A stretch of 64,000 nucleotides of DNA from Rikenellaceae bacterium (GCA_015059945.1 SUZJ01000003.1:62001-126000), one strand, 5' to 3'. Positions 52,482-62,226 are shown, counted from the stretch's first letter. Notes: generated by a model not told the origin, from the sequence alone. A program made the numbers and translations.

Positions 52482-53351
52482 TTATTTCTTGGCGACAGAG
52501 CCACTGGCAGGTCTGTCGGCCTTGGGCAGCTCGCCACCTCCCTTATCGGAGTGGTTGCCAAACCCGGGCTTTTTGCCCCTTGTGAGGCGGCCTTTTTGAT
52601 CCTGGTCATTGGCATTTATGGGCTTGATATTGCTCGGGGGTGCAATGGGCTTAACCACCTTACCCTCACGCTCTTTCACAGCAGGCTTGGAGTTCTTGTC
52701 ATCCTCGCCGTCCCTCTTCTTATCTTCGCCCTCTTTTTTATCCTTCTCTGCTGCCTTATCACTCTCTTCGGCAGTCTGGTCGCCCTCGCCCTGTGAAGCA
52801 TCTACCCACATACGCCCCTCGCTCTCGCGGAACACCCAGTCCTTAAACTCCGAGTCCGACTCGAAGCCCTCGCCCACAAACACATCGTCGCCATCGACAA
52901 CCTTTGTATCGACATTCGAGTAGACCTTGTCGGTCTTTTCGTCCCAGAAAATCTGTTGGGTATAGAGCCTACGGCCATCCTCGCCTCGGCCCCTGACATT
53001 GCCACGAGCCTCCCACAACTCGCGTTTCTCGTAGTAGATGGCGTAGTCGGCCAGCAGTTGCGAGGCCTCATTACCGAGCGAGTCGAAGGTGATAATCTCG
53101 ATGCCGTAGCGGAACTCCATATAGGGGTCACGGGCAAACTCATACCTCTCCATCAGCGGAGTGGTAAAGCGGTAGTCCTTCTGCCCGTTTTTGGTATAAA
53201 TCATCGTCAGGGTATCGCTCTGCTGGGTAATCATCGTCTCGAGATTGACGCCCGACGACTTGGGTTGCGCTTTGCACGAAAACAGCAAGATAGCACCTCC
53301 CACGAGAGATGCTACCATTGCTATTTTAGTTATGTATCTGCCCAGAGTCAC
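52482..53351 (-). CDS. lptC: LPS export periplasmic protein LptC-like lipoprotein
   Basis: The N-terminus carries a lipoprotein signal (ILLFSC, lipidated Cys 26). Residues 30-190 have the LptC half-OstA pattern (LTMIYTKNGQKDYRFTTP, AIYYEKRELWEARGNVRG, QQIFWDEKTDKVYSN, and VFVGEGFESDSEFKDW). LptC links the LptBFG extractor to LptA/LptD. A tail of about 90 residues (residues from about 195) is Lys/Glu/Asp-rich and probably disordered. The start is GTG, which shares its first base with the TAG of the upstream TPR gene (TAGTG), a clear sign of translational coupling. LptD is coded at the other end of the window. Confidence 0.88.
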   Translation of the reverse strand: MTLGRYITKIAMVASLVGGAILLFSCKAQPKSSGVNLETMITQQSDTLTMIYTKNGQKDYRFTTPLMERYEFARDPYMEFRYGIEIITFDSLGNEASQLLADYAIYYEKRELWEARGNVRGRGEDGRRLYTQQIFWDEKTDKVYSNVDTKVVDGDDVFVGEGFESDSEFKDWVFRESEGRMWVDASQGEGDQTAEESDKAAEKDKKEGEDKKRDGEDDKNSKPAVKEREGKVVKPIAPPSNIKPINANDQDQKGRLTRGKKPGFGNHSDKGGGELPKADRPASGSVAKK

Positions 53352-54910
53352 TATTTGTACTTAACAGTGGTGCTACCCGAAATCCAGCCACACTTAACAG
53401 TGTAGGGATCGCCCTGTGCGGTCAGACCACGGAAGAAGCAATCCGACTGTGCGGGGAAGTAGTTGCGGTAGGTATTCATAAGGGTAGTTGCAACCTCCTG
53501 CTGAGCCTCGTTGCCCTCGAAGAGGTTACGAGCCTTAGCTGCCAGGTCATAAGCCAGCCAGAATACGGTCTGTTTGTCGAAGTCTACACAAGCGGTCGAG
53601 CCGGTAACGTAAGCCTGAGCCAAGCAGATGTAGGCCGAGCCGTTGTCGGCATCAAACTCGATAGCCTTCTTGGCGTAGTCGGCCGACTCGCGAGCATTCT
53701 CGGCAGCCAGATAGGTACCCGAAATCTGAACGCACAGATTAGCCTTAGCTTTGGGATCGGTCTCGTGCTCGATAGCAGCATTCAGATAGTGGATAGCTTT
53801 GTCAAAGTTCTTTGCGTTCTCAAAGCCCTTGCTCAACATCTGTGCAACCTCGGTCGAGGGGTTGTTGGCATAGTATTTCTCGCCCACCATCAGGAAGAAC
53901 TCGCTCTGGCAGTTGTTACGAGCCATCAGCTTAAATGCCTTCTCGATCTGAGCAGCGTTGTCGGGGTCGTTAGCCAGACGCTCCGAGAAGATGGTCTCCA
54001 AGTTGTTGCAGTCGGCAGCTCCCGATTTAATCAGCAGTGCATCGAACGAGGTTTTAGCCTCCTCGTCGGTTACCTGGTCCATCTTGCTGGCCATAAACTC
54101 ATACTCGCTCATAAAGTGGTCGGTCTCTACGTTCAGAGCCTCATACTCCTCTACCAACACGGTGAAGTACTGGTTGATGAAGGTGGGGTCGATCTCGGGG
54201 TCGATCTCGATACCGTGGCGGAAGAGTTTCAGCATACCAGCCTTATCCTCAGCGCGATATTTGTAGTAATCTTTTGCTTTGTTCTTGATGATGTAAACCT
54301 CGCCATACTTAGCATCGTCGGCAAATGCAGCCAAACGGTAGTCGTAAACCTTCATCAGTGAGTCGATGTTCACAGCTTTCTCGTCGAGCGATTTCGAGCG
54401 AGCAATCTTCTGACGATAGATGTTGGCGGTGTTTACATACACAGTACTACGAGCTTTGGGGCAGTTGTTAATCAGCGTGTAGGCATACTCCAGAGCCTTG
54501 TCGTAGTCTTTGTTGTTATAAGCATCGATGAAGAAGTTGTAGGTCTTTACGTTCTCCTCCCTCTGTGCGGGGGTAGCGTTCTCGCCCCACTCGGGACCGA
54601 AGGTGCTGGTAGGCTGCTGCTGTGCAGGGGCGCCACCTTTTTTAGCCTCGGCTGCCTTCTGGGCTGCGATAATCTTTGCAATCTTCTCAGCCTCTTTTGC
54701 AGCTGCTTTTGCAGCTTTCTCCTCTGCTTTACGTTTCTTCTCGGCCTCTTTAGCAGCTTTCTTCTCGGCTTTCTCGCGAGCTTTGCGCTGTGCGGGGGTC
54801 TCCTCTACCTGTGCCTGCTCCTGGGTCTGAGCCATCACGGTCGAACCAACTACGCTGCCGCCCATCATCAGCGCCAGCATAACCATCGATTTGATTACGA
54901 TACGTTTCAT
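53351..54910 (-). CDS. Secreted tetratricopeptide-repeat protein of the outer-membrane cluster
   Basis: This 519-residue protein has a signal peptide (ends STVMAQ) and then a Glu/Lys/Ala stretch (about 35-95, KAEKKAAKEAEKKRKAEEKA), probably helical. The remainder is an array of TPR-like helices (AYNNKDYDKALEYAYTLIN, FDKAIHYLNAAIEHETDPK, and DNGSAYICLAQAY). It may be a periplasmic scaffold of outer-membrane assembly. Its coupling to lptC (1-base overlap) suggests that the two products act together, but there is no direct evidence for it. Confidence 0.82.
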   Translation of the reverse strand: MKRIVIKSMVMLALMMGGSVVGSTVMAQTQEQAQVEETPAQRKAREKAEKKAAKEAEKKRKAEEKAAKAAAKEAEKIAKIIAAQKAAEAKKGGAPAQQQPTSTFGPEWGENATPAQREENVKTYNFFIDAYNNKDYDKALEYAYTLINNCPKARSTVYVNTANIYRQKIARSKSLDEKAVNIDSLMKVYDYRLAAFADDAKYGEVYIIKNKAKDYYKYRAEDKAGMLKLFRHGIEIDPEIDPTFINQYFTVLVEEYEALNVETDHFMSEYEFMASKMDQVTDEEAKTSFDALLIKSGAADCNNLETIFSERLANDPDNAAQIEKAFKLMARNNCQSEFFLMVGEKYYANNPSTEVAQMLSKGFENAKNFDKAIHYLNAAIEHETDPKAKANLCVQISGTYLAAENARESADYAKKAIEFDADNGSAYICLAQAYVTGSTACVDFDKQTVFWLAYDLAAKARNLFEGNEAQQEVATTLMNTYRNYFPAQSDCFFRGLTAQGDPYTVKCGWISGSTTVKYK

Positions 54911-54965
54911 TGAATTAGTTTTTTATTAAGTTTGATATTTTGTTTTGTTCGTATGTTTCAACTCA

Positions 54966-56276
54966 TTAGTCGTACTTAACTTTCATAAACCAGTAGTCCT
55001 CGCCAAAGAAGCTAAAGCCTATGGTAAACTTCAAGTAGTTCTCCCTGACCAAGCCTGCATTGGTCGTACCCCTCTGGCCCAACTCGAGGCCCAGGTTGAT
55101 GTTCGACAAGCCTGTCATCCTCAGTGGAATACCCACGCCCATAGTCAGAGCCACGTCGCTGATGGGGGTATCGTTGAGCACCACATAGTTTTGTGCCCAG
55201 CGCAGACCTGCACGATAGGTCCAACGGTTCAGTGCGTTACGCACATCGCCTGGGTTGGGGGTATACTGACCACCCAAGCTCACCTTGTTGGTATTGCGGA
55301 AGCGGATGTTCTCGCTCACGTCGCCCTGATTGCGGCTACCCCAGTCGGCAAATTTCCAATCCACACCCACGCTCCACTTGGTACGGTGGTAGTAGAGGCC
55401 CAATCCGTAGGTATTGGCCAGCGAGAAGTCCGAGGTGTACTCCTTCTCCACTGCGTTAATCTCGGGTGCCAGAGTTGCATTTACGGGCACTGTCTCTACA
55501 ACCTTGCCATTCATACGGCCACCCATCTGGTATATTGCGCCGATAGTGAGCACGTTGTTGGTATTCGATATTGGAGTCCACTGCATACCCACCGAGCCGA
55601 AGAACTTGTCGATATTCTCCTGAATGGTACCCATCAGTGTATGATAGCCACCCGAGCCGGTGATTACGGTAGGAATAGCGTTGTAGCTGCGCTCGATATT
55701 GCCGTGCAGATAGACCACGTCGGCACCAATCGAGAAGCCTTTGAAGGGCTCCCAGCCAATGCCTGCCTTAAACTGTGTCACATCGCCCTCGCCAGTGTAG
55801 GCATAGAGCATCTGGCCTATATTTGCCAACACGTCGGGGTCCTGGTCATAGAACTGCACTCTGTAACCAACCGAGCTGTAAGGGCTAACGCTCACACCTG
55901 CACCGAGGCCCTTACCCAGGGGGAACGACATCGAAATATCGCGGATGTTGAACGAGTTGTTACTGGTCTTGGCCGCAGTAGTGCGTGCATATACGTTCTG
56001 GCCCTCCATATCGAAGTTAGACAAGAAGCTGTTGCTCCTGACCGAGCTGTACGATGCGGGATTGACCGAGTTGATGTACAACGGATTGCGAAAACCGAGT
56101 GCTGCGCCACCCATAGCACGGGTAACGGCATTGCCCTGCTCGTTGATGTCGCCTATGCCGTAGAAGGTATAGGGCGAGTAGGCGTTAAGGCTACTGCTTT
56201 GGGCCACAGCCTTGCTTGTGCCCATCATCACGAAGGCCACAAAAAGTGTTGCGTATATTGCTTTTTTCAACTGCAT
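54966..56276 (-). CDS. Outer-membrane beta-barrel protein, FadL/OmpP1-like
   Basis: This 436-residue protein begins with a signal peptide (ends KAVAQ). The next segment SPYTFYGIGDINEQGNAVTRAMGGAALG and LYINSVNPASYSSV resembles the plug and hatch start of FadL-like barrels of Bacteroidetes. About a dozen amphipathic strands end in FSFFGEDYWFMKVKYD. It may transport hydrophobic compounds, or take part in secretion like the PorV family. It is the first gene of the cluster with TPR, LptC, GldE-like and PpiD products. Confidence 0.8.
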   Translation of the reverse strand: MQLKKAIYATLFVAFVMMGTSKAVAQSSSLNAYSPYTFYGIGDINEQGNAVTRAMGGAALGFRNPLYINSVNPASYSSVRSNSFLSNFDMEGQNVYARTTAAKTSNNSFNIRDISMSFPLGKGLGAGVSVSPYSSVGYRVQFYDQDPDVLANIGQMLYAYTGEGDVTQFKAGIGWEPFKGFSIGADVVYLHGNIERSYNAIPTVITGSGGYHTLMGTIQENIDKFFGSVGMQWTPISNTNNVLTIGAIYQMGGRMNGKVVETVPVNATLAPEINAVEKEYTSDFSLANTYGLGLYYHRTKWSVGVDWKFADWGSRNQGDVSENIRFRNTNKVSLGGQYTPNPGDVRNALNRWTYRAGLRWAQNYVVLNDTPISDVALTMGVGIPLRMTGLSNINLGLELGQRGTTNAGLVRENYLKFTIGFSFFGEDYWFMKVKYD

Positions 56277-56325
56277 TTTTTCTACGAAAAATTACTCCGT
56301 TTTTGAAAACTCCAAACAGATTTTG

Positions 56326-56356
56326 CAAATATCAAAATTTTCTCTCTTTTTTCAAA
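56326..56356 (-). promoter_or_regulatory. Promoter of the outer-membrane biogenesis cluster
   Basis: On the minus strand TTTG (56353-56356) and GATATTTG (56326-56333) are separated by exactly 19 nt, about 50 nt before the beta-barrel gene. Only the first base of the -7 box differs from the consensus. Confidence 0.7.
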
Positions 56357-56419
56357 GAAAAAACACCCTTCATCATCAATTTTCCCTCTCCGATGGGCTT
56401 TTTTTCTTTTTCGTGGGCT

Positions 56420-59400
56420 CTACTTGGTCCCTTCGGGCATCGAAACGTGGCGGCTCACTTGGTCGAGCAACTGGCACGCAGCAGCCACACCCTCTACATT
56501 TCTAAACGTCAAGTATACCCTATTATTGTTCTGTTTGAGCACAAATCGTGCAGGATTTTGCGCCACAAATCGCAGTATGGCTCCAAAGAGTCGGCTCTTG
56601 TAGTAAGGCGAGCGCCCATCGGCAGGAAACCACCCCAGCATCAGGCCGTTCTTAACTTTCAGTTTCTCGAAGCCCAAGGCCATACCCCTCCACCTGAGGC
56701 GCACCACATCCACCAGCGTAGTGGCCTGTGGCGGCATCTGGCCAAAGCGGTCGACCATTTCGGCCACAAAGCGCTCCATCTCGGCCTCGTCGGTGATGCT
56801 GTCCAGACGGCGGTAGAGTTTGAGTTTTTCATTGGGCTGGCTCACATAACTATTTGGCAGCAGGGCCACCGCATCGGTCTCGATTTGGCAGTCGCCCACA
56901 AAGCATATATCCTCCACAGGACCGGCCGACTGTGCGGTCTGTTCGGGTACAGCACCTCCACCCGCAACCATTTCGGCCACAGTTGGTTGAGCACCCACAC
57001 TCTCGCCGTGGCCTACCACTTCATCAATGCCCTCGACGCCCTCGGCCCTCAGCTCGGCAATAGCCTCATTGAGAATTTTCTGGTAGGTCTCAAAGCCCAT
57101 ATCGGCAATAAATCCGCTCTGCTCGGCACCCAGCAGGTTGCCCGCACCTCGGATATCCAAATCCTGCATAGCGATATTAAATCCCGAGCCCAATTCCGAG
57201 AACTCCTCGATGGCTCTGAGTCTGCGCCTCGACTCGCTCGAAAGCAGTTCATCGGGGGGCGAGAGCAGGTAGCAGTAGCTCTTGCGGTCGCTACGCCCCA
57301 CCCTGCCACGCAACTGGTGCAGGTCGCTCAGGCCAAAGTTCTGGGCATTGTTGATAATGATGGTGTTGGCATTGGGTATATCCACTCCGTTCTCGATAAT
57401 GGTGGTAGCCACCAGCACATCGTACTCGCCATAGATAAAGTCCATAATTAGCTTTTCGAGCTGCTGGGCGGGCATCTGTCCGTGTCCCACAGCCACCCTT
57501 GCCTCGGGCCTCAACTTCTTGACAATGGCGACAATGCGCTCGATATCCTCTACCCTATTGTGCACAAAGTAGACCTGACCACCTCGGCCCAACTCAAAGT
57601 CCAGCGCCTCGCTAATGATGGCCTCGTCGAAGGTGTGCGACTCGGTAACGATGGGCTGGCGGTTGGGGGGCGGGGTGGAGATGACGCTCAAATCCCTTGC
57701 ACCCATAAGCGAGAATTGCAGTGTTCGGGGTATGGGCGTAGCCGTAAGCGTAAGCGTATCGACACTCACACTCAACTGGCGCAACTTCTCCTTTGCGGCC
57801 ACGCCAAACTTCTGCTCCTCGTCTATAATGAGCAGGCCCAAGTCTTTGAACTTGACATCCTTACCCAAAATCTTGTGTGTGCCCACAAGTATATCTATGC
57901 GGCCCGCTTCGAGGTCGGCCATTATCTGCTTGGTATCTTTGGTCGAGCGGGTGCGACTCAGGTAGTCTACCCTCACAGGCAGTCCCCTCATTCGCTCCGA
58001 GAAGGTGCGGTAGTGTTGCAGGGCCAAGATGGTCGTAGGCACCAGCACAGCCACCTGTTTGCTGTCGCAAGCGGCCTTAAAGGCGGCCCTCACAGCCACC
58101 TCGGTCTTGCCAAAGCCCACATCGCCACACACCAGCCTGTCCATAGGCTCGGCCGACTCCATATCGGCCTTTATCAGCTCTACGGCCTTCTGTTGGTCGG
58201 GGGTCTCCTCGTACATAAACGAGCTCTCCAGTTCGTGTTGCAAGTAGCTGTCGGGCGAGAAGCGGAAGCCACCGCTCGCCTTGCGCTCGGCATAGAGGCG
58301 TATGAGCTCGCGAGCAATGTCCTTCACAGCCCTCTTGGTGGCCTCTTTCATCCTCTGCCAAGCCCCCGTACCGAGTTTGTAAACCCTGGGGGGGGCGTCG
58401 CTCTCTTTGCTCTTGTAGCGGGCAATGCGGTGCAAGGCGTGAACGCTCACCAGCAACACGTCGCCATCTTTGTAGACCAGCTTGACGGCCTCTTGCTCTT
58501 TGCCCCCCTCGGTGGTGTGGACAAGGCCTCCGAACTGGCCCACACCGTGGTCGATATGTACCACATAGTCACCCACTTGCAACTGGTTGAGCTCGGCAAT
58601 CGTAAGGCTCTCCCTGCGGTCAATCTCGCCACGCAACGAGTAGCGGTGGTAGCGCTCAAAAATCTGGTGGTCGGTATATAGGCTCGCCTTCAGCGTGTGG
58701 TCCGAGAAGCCCTCGTGGAGCGTAGTTTTCAGCGGCTCGAAGTGGGCCTTTGTGCGGGTTGCGGCAAGCACATTTTCGAGCCTCTCGAACTGGGCGTGGT
58801 TTTCCGACAGAATATAGGTCGTGTAGCCCCTCAATGCTCGGGCCTCAATCTCGTCGGCTAAGAGGTTGTACTGCTTGTTGAGAGAGGGCTGGGGAGTGGT
58901 GTGGAACGTAACCTTTTCGCTCGCCTGTCGTCGGCTGCTCGCCCCTTGCAGCACCATTGCGGCCTCAGCAGTCGAGGCCAAAAATGCCTTTGCCGAAGTT
59001 ACTCGGGCTGCATCAATGGCGGGTTCATCGCTCTCGGCCAGCAGTTTGCGCCTCACCTCGTCGAGCATTCCGAGCGTATGGTCCAGGTCGCTCATCCACC
59101 ACACTGCACCCTCGGCATAGTCGGCCAGAGCCACCTTCTTGTCGGCCGTAAAGTTTTTCAGATTAGGGATAATGGTTACCGAGTCCACCTTGTCTTGCGA
59201 GAGCTGCGAGGCAATGTCAAACCTCCTGACACTCTCGACCTCGTCGCCAAAAAAGTCTATTCGGAAGGGCTTATTCTCGGCATACGAAAAGATATCAAAA
59301 ATACCGCCCCTCATCGAGTACTGGCCGGGCTCGTAAACAAAATCAACCCTCTGGAAACCAAGCTCCTCGACATCCCTTTGGAGCGACTGCATCGAGAACC

Positions 59401-59878
59401 TCTCGCCCACCCTTACGCGTATGGCGGCATCGCTCACCTGATCCGAGGTGACCACATTTTCGGCCAGTGCCTCGGGATAGGTGCAGACAATCAGCCCCAC
59501 ACCCCCACTGGCTGAGTGGTTGCGTATGGCTTCCAGCGCCGCAGTGCGTTGCACCACGCCCGACTGGTCCTCGGCCCCAAAGCGTATGGAGCGTTTATAG
59601 CTCGAGGGCAAAAACAGCACCCTATCTTTGTCGGCCGCCACCGCATAGAAGTCGCTACACAGGTAGGCTGCGGCATCTCTGTCGGCCGCCACAAATATAT
59701 GCACACCCCCCATACGTGCCGCCACAGCAGCCGCATACAGAGCATAGGCCGAGCCCACAAGTTGCTCGACCTCTACCACCTGACGGCTCTCGATAGCAGT
59801 GGCCAGCCGGGCCACCTGTTGGGTCTTGGCCGCCCTGCCGACAATATCGCCAATGGCTATGGTAGGTGCTTTTTTCAT
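56420..59878 (-). CDS. mfd: Transcription-repair coupling factor Mfd
   Basis: Mfd removes stalled RNA polymerase at lesions and recruits UvrA. The N-terminal UvrB-like part (about 1-420) is followed by a CarD-like RNA polymerase-interacting domain (ELNQLQVGDYVVHIDHGVGQ), then an SF2 helicase with Walker A GDVGFGKT at 585-592, DEEQ box at 686-689, and GRVGRSDRKSYCYLL (motif VI). The C-terminal TRCF domain carries VSQPNEKLKLYRRLDS. The start MKKAPTIAIGD at 59878 is more natural than the in-frame ATG at 59911. The 1152 residues are typical. Confidence 0.95.
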   Translation of the reverse strand: MKKAPTIAIGDIVGRAAKTQQVARLATAIESRQVVEVEQLVGSAYALYAAAVAARMGGVHIFVAADRDAAAYLCSDFYAVAADKDRVLFLPSSYKRSIRFGAEDQSGVVQRTAALEAIRNHSASGGVGLIVCTYPEALAENVVTSDQVSDAAIRVRVGERFSMQSLQRDVEELGFQRVDFVYEPGQYSMRGGIFDIFSYAENKPFRIDFFGDEVESVRRFDIASQLSQDKVDSVTIIPNLKNFTADKKVALADYAEGAVWWMSDLDHTLGMLDEVRRKLLAESDEPAIDAARVTSAKAFLASTAEAAMVLQGASSRRQASEKVTFHTTPQPSLNKQYNLLADEIEARALRGYTTYILSENHAQFERLENVLAATRTKAHFEPLKTTLHEGFSDHTLKASLYTDHQIFERYHRYSLRGEIDRRESLTIAELNQLQVGDYVVHIDHGVGQFGGLVHTTEGGKEQEAVKLVYKDGDVLLVSVHALHRIARYKSKESDAPPRVYKLGTGAWQRMKEATKRAVKDIARELIRLYAERKASGGFRFSPDSYLQHELESSFMYEETPDQQKAVELIKADMESAEPMDRLVCGDVGFGKTEVAVRAAFKAACDSKQVAVLVPTTILALQHYRTFSERMRGLPVRVDYLSRTRSTKDTKQIMADLEAGRIDILVGTHKILGKDVKFKDLGLLIIDEEQKFGVAAKEKLRQLSVSVDTLTLTATPIPRTLQFSLMGARDLSVISTPPPNRQPIVTESHTFDEAIISEALDFELGRGGQVYFVHNRVEDIERIVAIVKKLRPEARVAVGHGQMPAQQLEKLIMDFIYGEYDVLVATTIIENGVDIPNANTIIINNAQNFGLSDLHQLRGRVGRSDRKSYCYLLSPPDELLSSESRRRLRAIEEFSELGSGFNIAMQDLDIRGAGNLLGAEQSGFIADMGFETYQKILNEAIAELRAEGVEGIDEVVGHGESVGAQPTVAEMVAGGGAVPEQTAQSAGPVEDICFVGDCQIETDAVALLPNSYVSQPNEKLKLYRRLDSITDEAEMERFVAEMVDRFGQMPPQATTLVDVVRLRWRGMALGFEKLKVKNGLMLGWFPADGRSPYYKSRLFGAILRFVAQNPARFVLKQNNNRVYLTFRNVEGVAAACQLLDQVSRHVSMPEGTK

Positions 59879-59953
59879 ACATTTGTATTTAGACAACCGA
59901 GGGGCCCTCACGCCCTCAATCGACGTGCAGCCCCTCCGGTATAATTTGGTTTA

Positions 59954-61501
59954 TTATTGCAGTTGGCGGTTTTTCTTGTCGGTGAGCCTAAACTCAACCA
60001 TACCGAGCGACTGGTCAACAACCACCTTCACACGGCACAAATACCTGCGGCACCACTTTCTGCGAATACTCCACAAGCCACCCTTGGTGAGCCAAGCCGC
60101 CAAAATGGGATTGACAACCACCCTCAGCGCACGCTTGCGCTTTTCGATTGCGTAGTAGGCAATCTGATTCTCTATCTGCTTGTCTATCAGAATCGAGGGC
60201 GACACCTTGCCCGTACCGCCACAAGTGGGACAGGTCTCCTCGGCCTTGCTGATAGCCTCGGGGCGCACCCTCTGGCGAGTAATCTGCATCAGGCCAAACT
60301 TGGTGATGGGCAGGATGGTATGTTTGGCCTTATCGCCGGCCATCAGCTTCTGCATCTCGTCGTAGAGCTTCTGGCGGTTCTCGGCCTTGTGGAGGTCGAT
60401 AAAGTCAATAATCACAATACCGCCCATATCGCGCAGACGCAACTGACGGGCGATTTCGGCAGCAGCCGAGAGGTTAACATCCATAGCGGTACTCTCCTGG
60501 TCATCGGCCACCTTGGCACGGTTGCCACTATTGACGTCGATGACGTGCATAGCCTCGGTGTGCTCGATAATGAGGTATGCACCTCGTTTGAGCGACACAT
60601 ACTTGGCAAAGAGCGACTTAATCTGACGCGAGATGTCGAAGTTGTCGAAGATGGGCTGCGAGCCCTTATAGAGTTTGACAATCTTCAACTTATCGGGAGC
60701 AATGACCTTCACATAGTCGCGAATCTCGTTATAGAGCGCCTCGTCATTGACGTGAATGGCGTTGAACGAACTATTGAGCGAATCGCGAATGATGGTGTTG
60801 GCCCTGCTCATCTCGCTGAGCAGTTGCGAGGGGGGTACCTTTGTTTTAACTCCTTCGAGAGCCTGCTCCCACTTTTTGATGAGCGAGAGTATGTCCTGCT
60901 CGATGTCTACATCGCTCTTACCCATTGCGGCGGTGCGAACAATCACACCATAGTTTTTGGGCAACACCGAATCGACAATCTTTTTGAGTCGTTTTTTCTC
61001 CTCGTTGGAGCGAATCTTCTGCGATATGGATATTTTGTTCGAGAAGGGTATCAGTACTACGTTGCGACCTGCCAGAGAGATATCGGCCGTAAGTCGTGGG
61101 CCTTTGGTCGAGATTGCCTCCTTTGCAATCTGTACCATAATGGGCTGTCCGCCCGCAATGTGGTCGCCAAGTTTGCCCGTCTTGGGCAGAGCTTGTTCCA
61201 ACCTGAGGCTCTCTGTTCGCACGTTTTTCTTCTTCGTCGAGAGGTTGGCCACGAGCTTATGGAGCGTGGTGAACTGAGGTCCCAGGTCCAAGTAGTGGAT
61301 AAAAGCGTCCTTTTCGTGACCAATGTTGACGAATGCGGCGTTCAGTCCGGGCATAATCTTGCGTACCTTGCCCAGATAGATATCGCCTACCGCGAAGCCA
61401 CTCTTGCAACTCTCTTTGCTCAGCTCTACCAGCTGCTTATCCTCAACGAGTGCAATGGTTACTTCGCCTGCGGAAACATTGATAATTAGTTCTCTGTTCA
61501 T
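59954..61501 (-). CDS. rng: Ribonuclease G/E family endoribonuclease
   Basis: This 515-residue enzyme processes rRNA and degrades mRNA. It begins MNRELIINVSAGEVTIAL, with an S1 domain (VGDIYLGKVRKIMPGLNAAFVNIG, about 40-90) and the DNase I-like catalytic site IDVNSGNRAK and IVIIDFIDL, which hold two Asp for Mg. The zinc-link-like motif CPTCGGTG appears near residue 430. No long C-terminal scaffold domain is present, as in RNase G. It lies 75 bp upstream of mfd, on the same strand. Confidence 0.93.
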   Translation of the reverse strand: MNRELIINVSAGEVTIALVEDKQLVELSKESCKSGFAVGDIYLGKVRKIMPGLNAAFVNIGHEKDAFIHYLDLGPQFTTLHKLVANLSTKKKNVRTESLRLEQALPKTGKLGDHIAGGQPIMVQIAKEAISTKGPRLTADISLAGRNVVLIPFSNKISISQKIRSNEEKKRLKKIVDSVLPKNYGVIVRTAAMGKSDVDIEQDILSLIKKWEQALEGVKTKVPPSQLLSEMSRANTIIRDSLNSSFNAIHVNDEALYNEIRDYVKVIAPDKLKIVKLYKGSQPIFDNFDISRQIKSLFAKYVSLKRGAYLIIEHTEAMHVIDVNSGNRAKVADDQESTAMDVNLSAAAEIARQLRLRDMGGIVIIDFIDLHKAENRQKLYDEMQKLMAGDKAKHTILPITKFGLMQITRQRVRPEAISKAEETCPTCGGTGKVSPSILIDKQIENQIAYYAIEKRKRALRVVVNPILAAWLTKGGLWSIRRKWCRRYLCRVKVVVDQSLGMVEFRLTDKKNRQLQ

Positions 61502-61752
61502 AAAATAGTTTAATCAGACATAATCTTCTTCTCTTGGGATTGCCATCCTCGGTCGGTTTGTCATCCTACGGATAGGGCCTCCGCCAAGAGGGGGTTGCAC
61601 CGAGCATCCTGCCGCCATAGGCAGTCCACAGACCACCACACAACAACAGACGCCCACAAATCAAAATTTTGCGGGTCGTTGCTCTTCAAATCCTAATTCA
61701 TAAAGTCATCCAACACTGTCCGAAACAGCGATGTCCGTATCTCACCAAAAAC

Positions 61753-61787
61753 AAAGCTGAAAACCTATCGATTAGGCTTTCAGCTTT
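61753..61787 (-). terminator. Terminator after the COX24-like and HU genes
   Basis: AAAGCTGAAAACCT and AGGCTTTCAGCTTT form a stem with one mismatch and a short loop. On the minus strand it is followed by GTTTTTGG. The 61502-61752 stretch upstream of rng holds no gene that I can see. Confidence 0.7.
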
Positions 61788-61814
61788 ATTGATTAGTGAA
61801 GGTAAACCGACAAC

Positions 61815-61910
61815 CTATTTTTTGTTGTGTTTATGACGATTTTTGCGCAAACGTTTTTTACGTTTGTGGGTAGCCATCTTTGGGCCTTTCCTTTTTTTAC
61901 CGTTAGGCAT
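61815..61910 (-). CDS. Small basic AURKAIP1/COX24-like protein (31 residues)
   Basis: The ORF of 32 codons encodes MPNGKKRKGPKMATHKRKKR and then LRKNRHKHNKK, with about half of the residues Lys or Arg. It matches the Bacteroidetes family annotated as AURKAIP1/COX24 domain-containing (from memory, not searched), whose mitochondrial relative is the small-subunit ribosomal protein mS38. Its richness in Lys/Arg/His supports rRNA binding, but this is inference. It lies 43 bp downstream of the HU gene, and a terminator follows it, so the two are probably cotranscribed. Confidence 0.75.
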   Translation of the reverse strand: MPNGKKRKGPKMATHKRKKRLRKNRHKHNKK

Positions 61911-61953
61911 AGTTCTTTAATTATTAGTGGGTTAACAAAAAATTGCTTGCTCC

Positions 61954-62226
61954 TTATTTAACTTTGCTTGCGAAGCTCTTAGCGGGCTTGAAAGCGGGGA
62001 TGTTGTGAGCGGGAATGGTCAGAGTGGTACCCTTCGAGATGTTGCGAGCCACTTTCTGAGCACGCTGTTTGATGATGAAGCTACCAAAACCCCTCAGGTA
62101 AACGGGCTCGTTCTCGATGAGCGAACCTTTTACGTTCTCCATAAATGCCTCTACGATCTCCTGAACAAGAACTTTCTCTGCGCCAGTCTGTTTAGCAATG
62201 TTGCTTACGATATCTGCTTTAGTCAT
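61954..62226 (-). CDS. HU/IHF family DNA-binding protein
   Basis: A 90-residue nucleoid protein with MTKADIVSNIAKQTGAEKVL, then VYLRGFGSFIIKQRAQKVARN, which is the DNA-binding arm, and ending IPAFKPAKSFASKVK. The length and motif are those of HU proteins. It bends DNA without sequence preference. It has its own TATATTTG promoter about 75 nt upstream. Confidence 0.95.
   Translation of the reverse strand: MTKADIVSNIAKQTGAEKVLVQEIVEAFMENVKGSLIENEPVYLRGFGSFIIKQRAQKVARNISKGTTLTIPAHNIPAFKPAKSFASKVK

Noticed and set aside
61502-61752. A possible tRNA or structured RNA upstream of rng (CTTCAAATCC resembles a T-arm)
   Set aside because: No acceptor stem, anticodon arm or CCA-compatible fold could be made; treated as non-coding gap.
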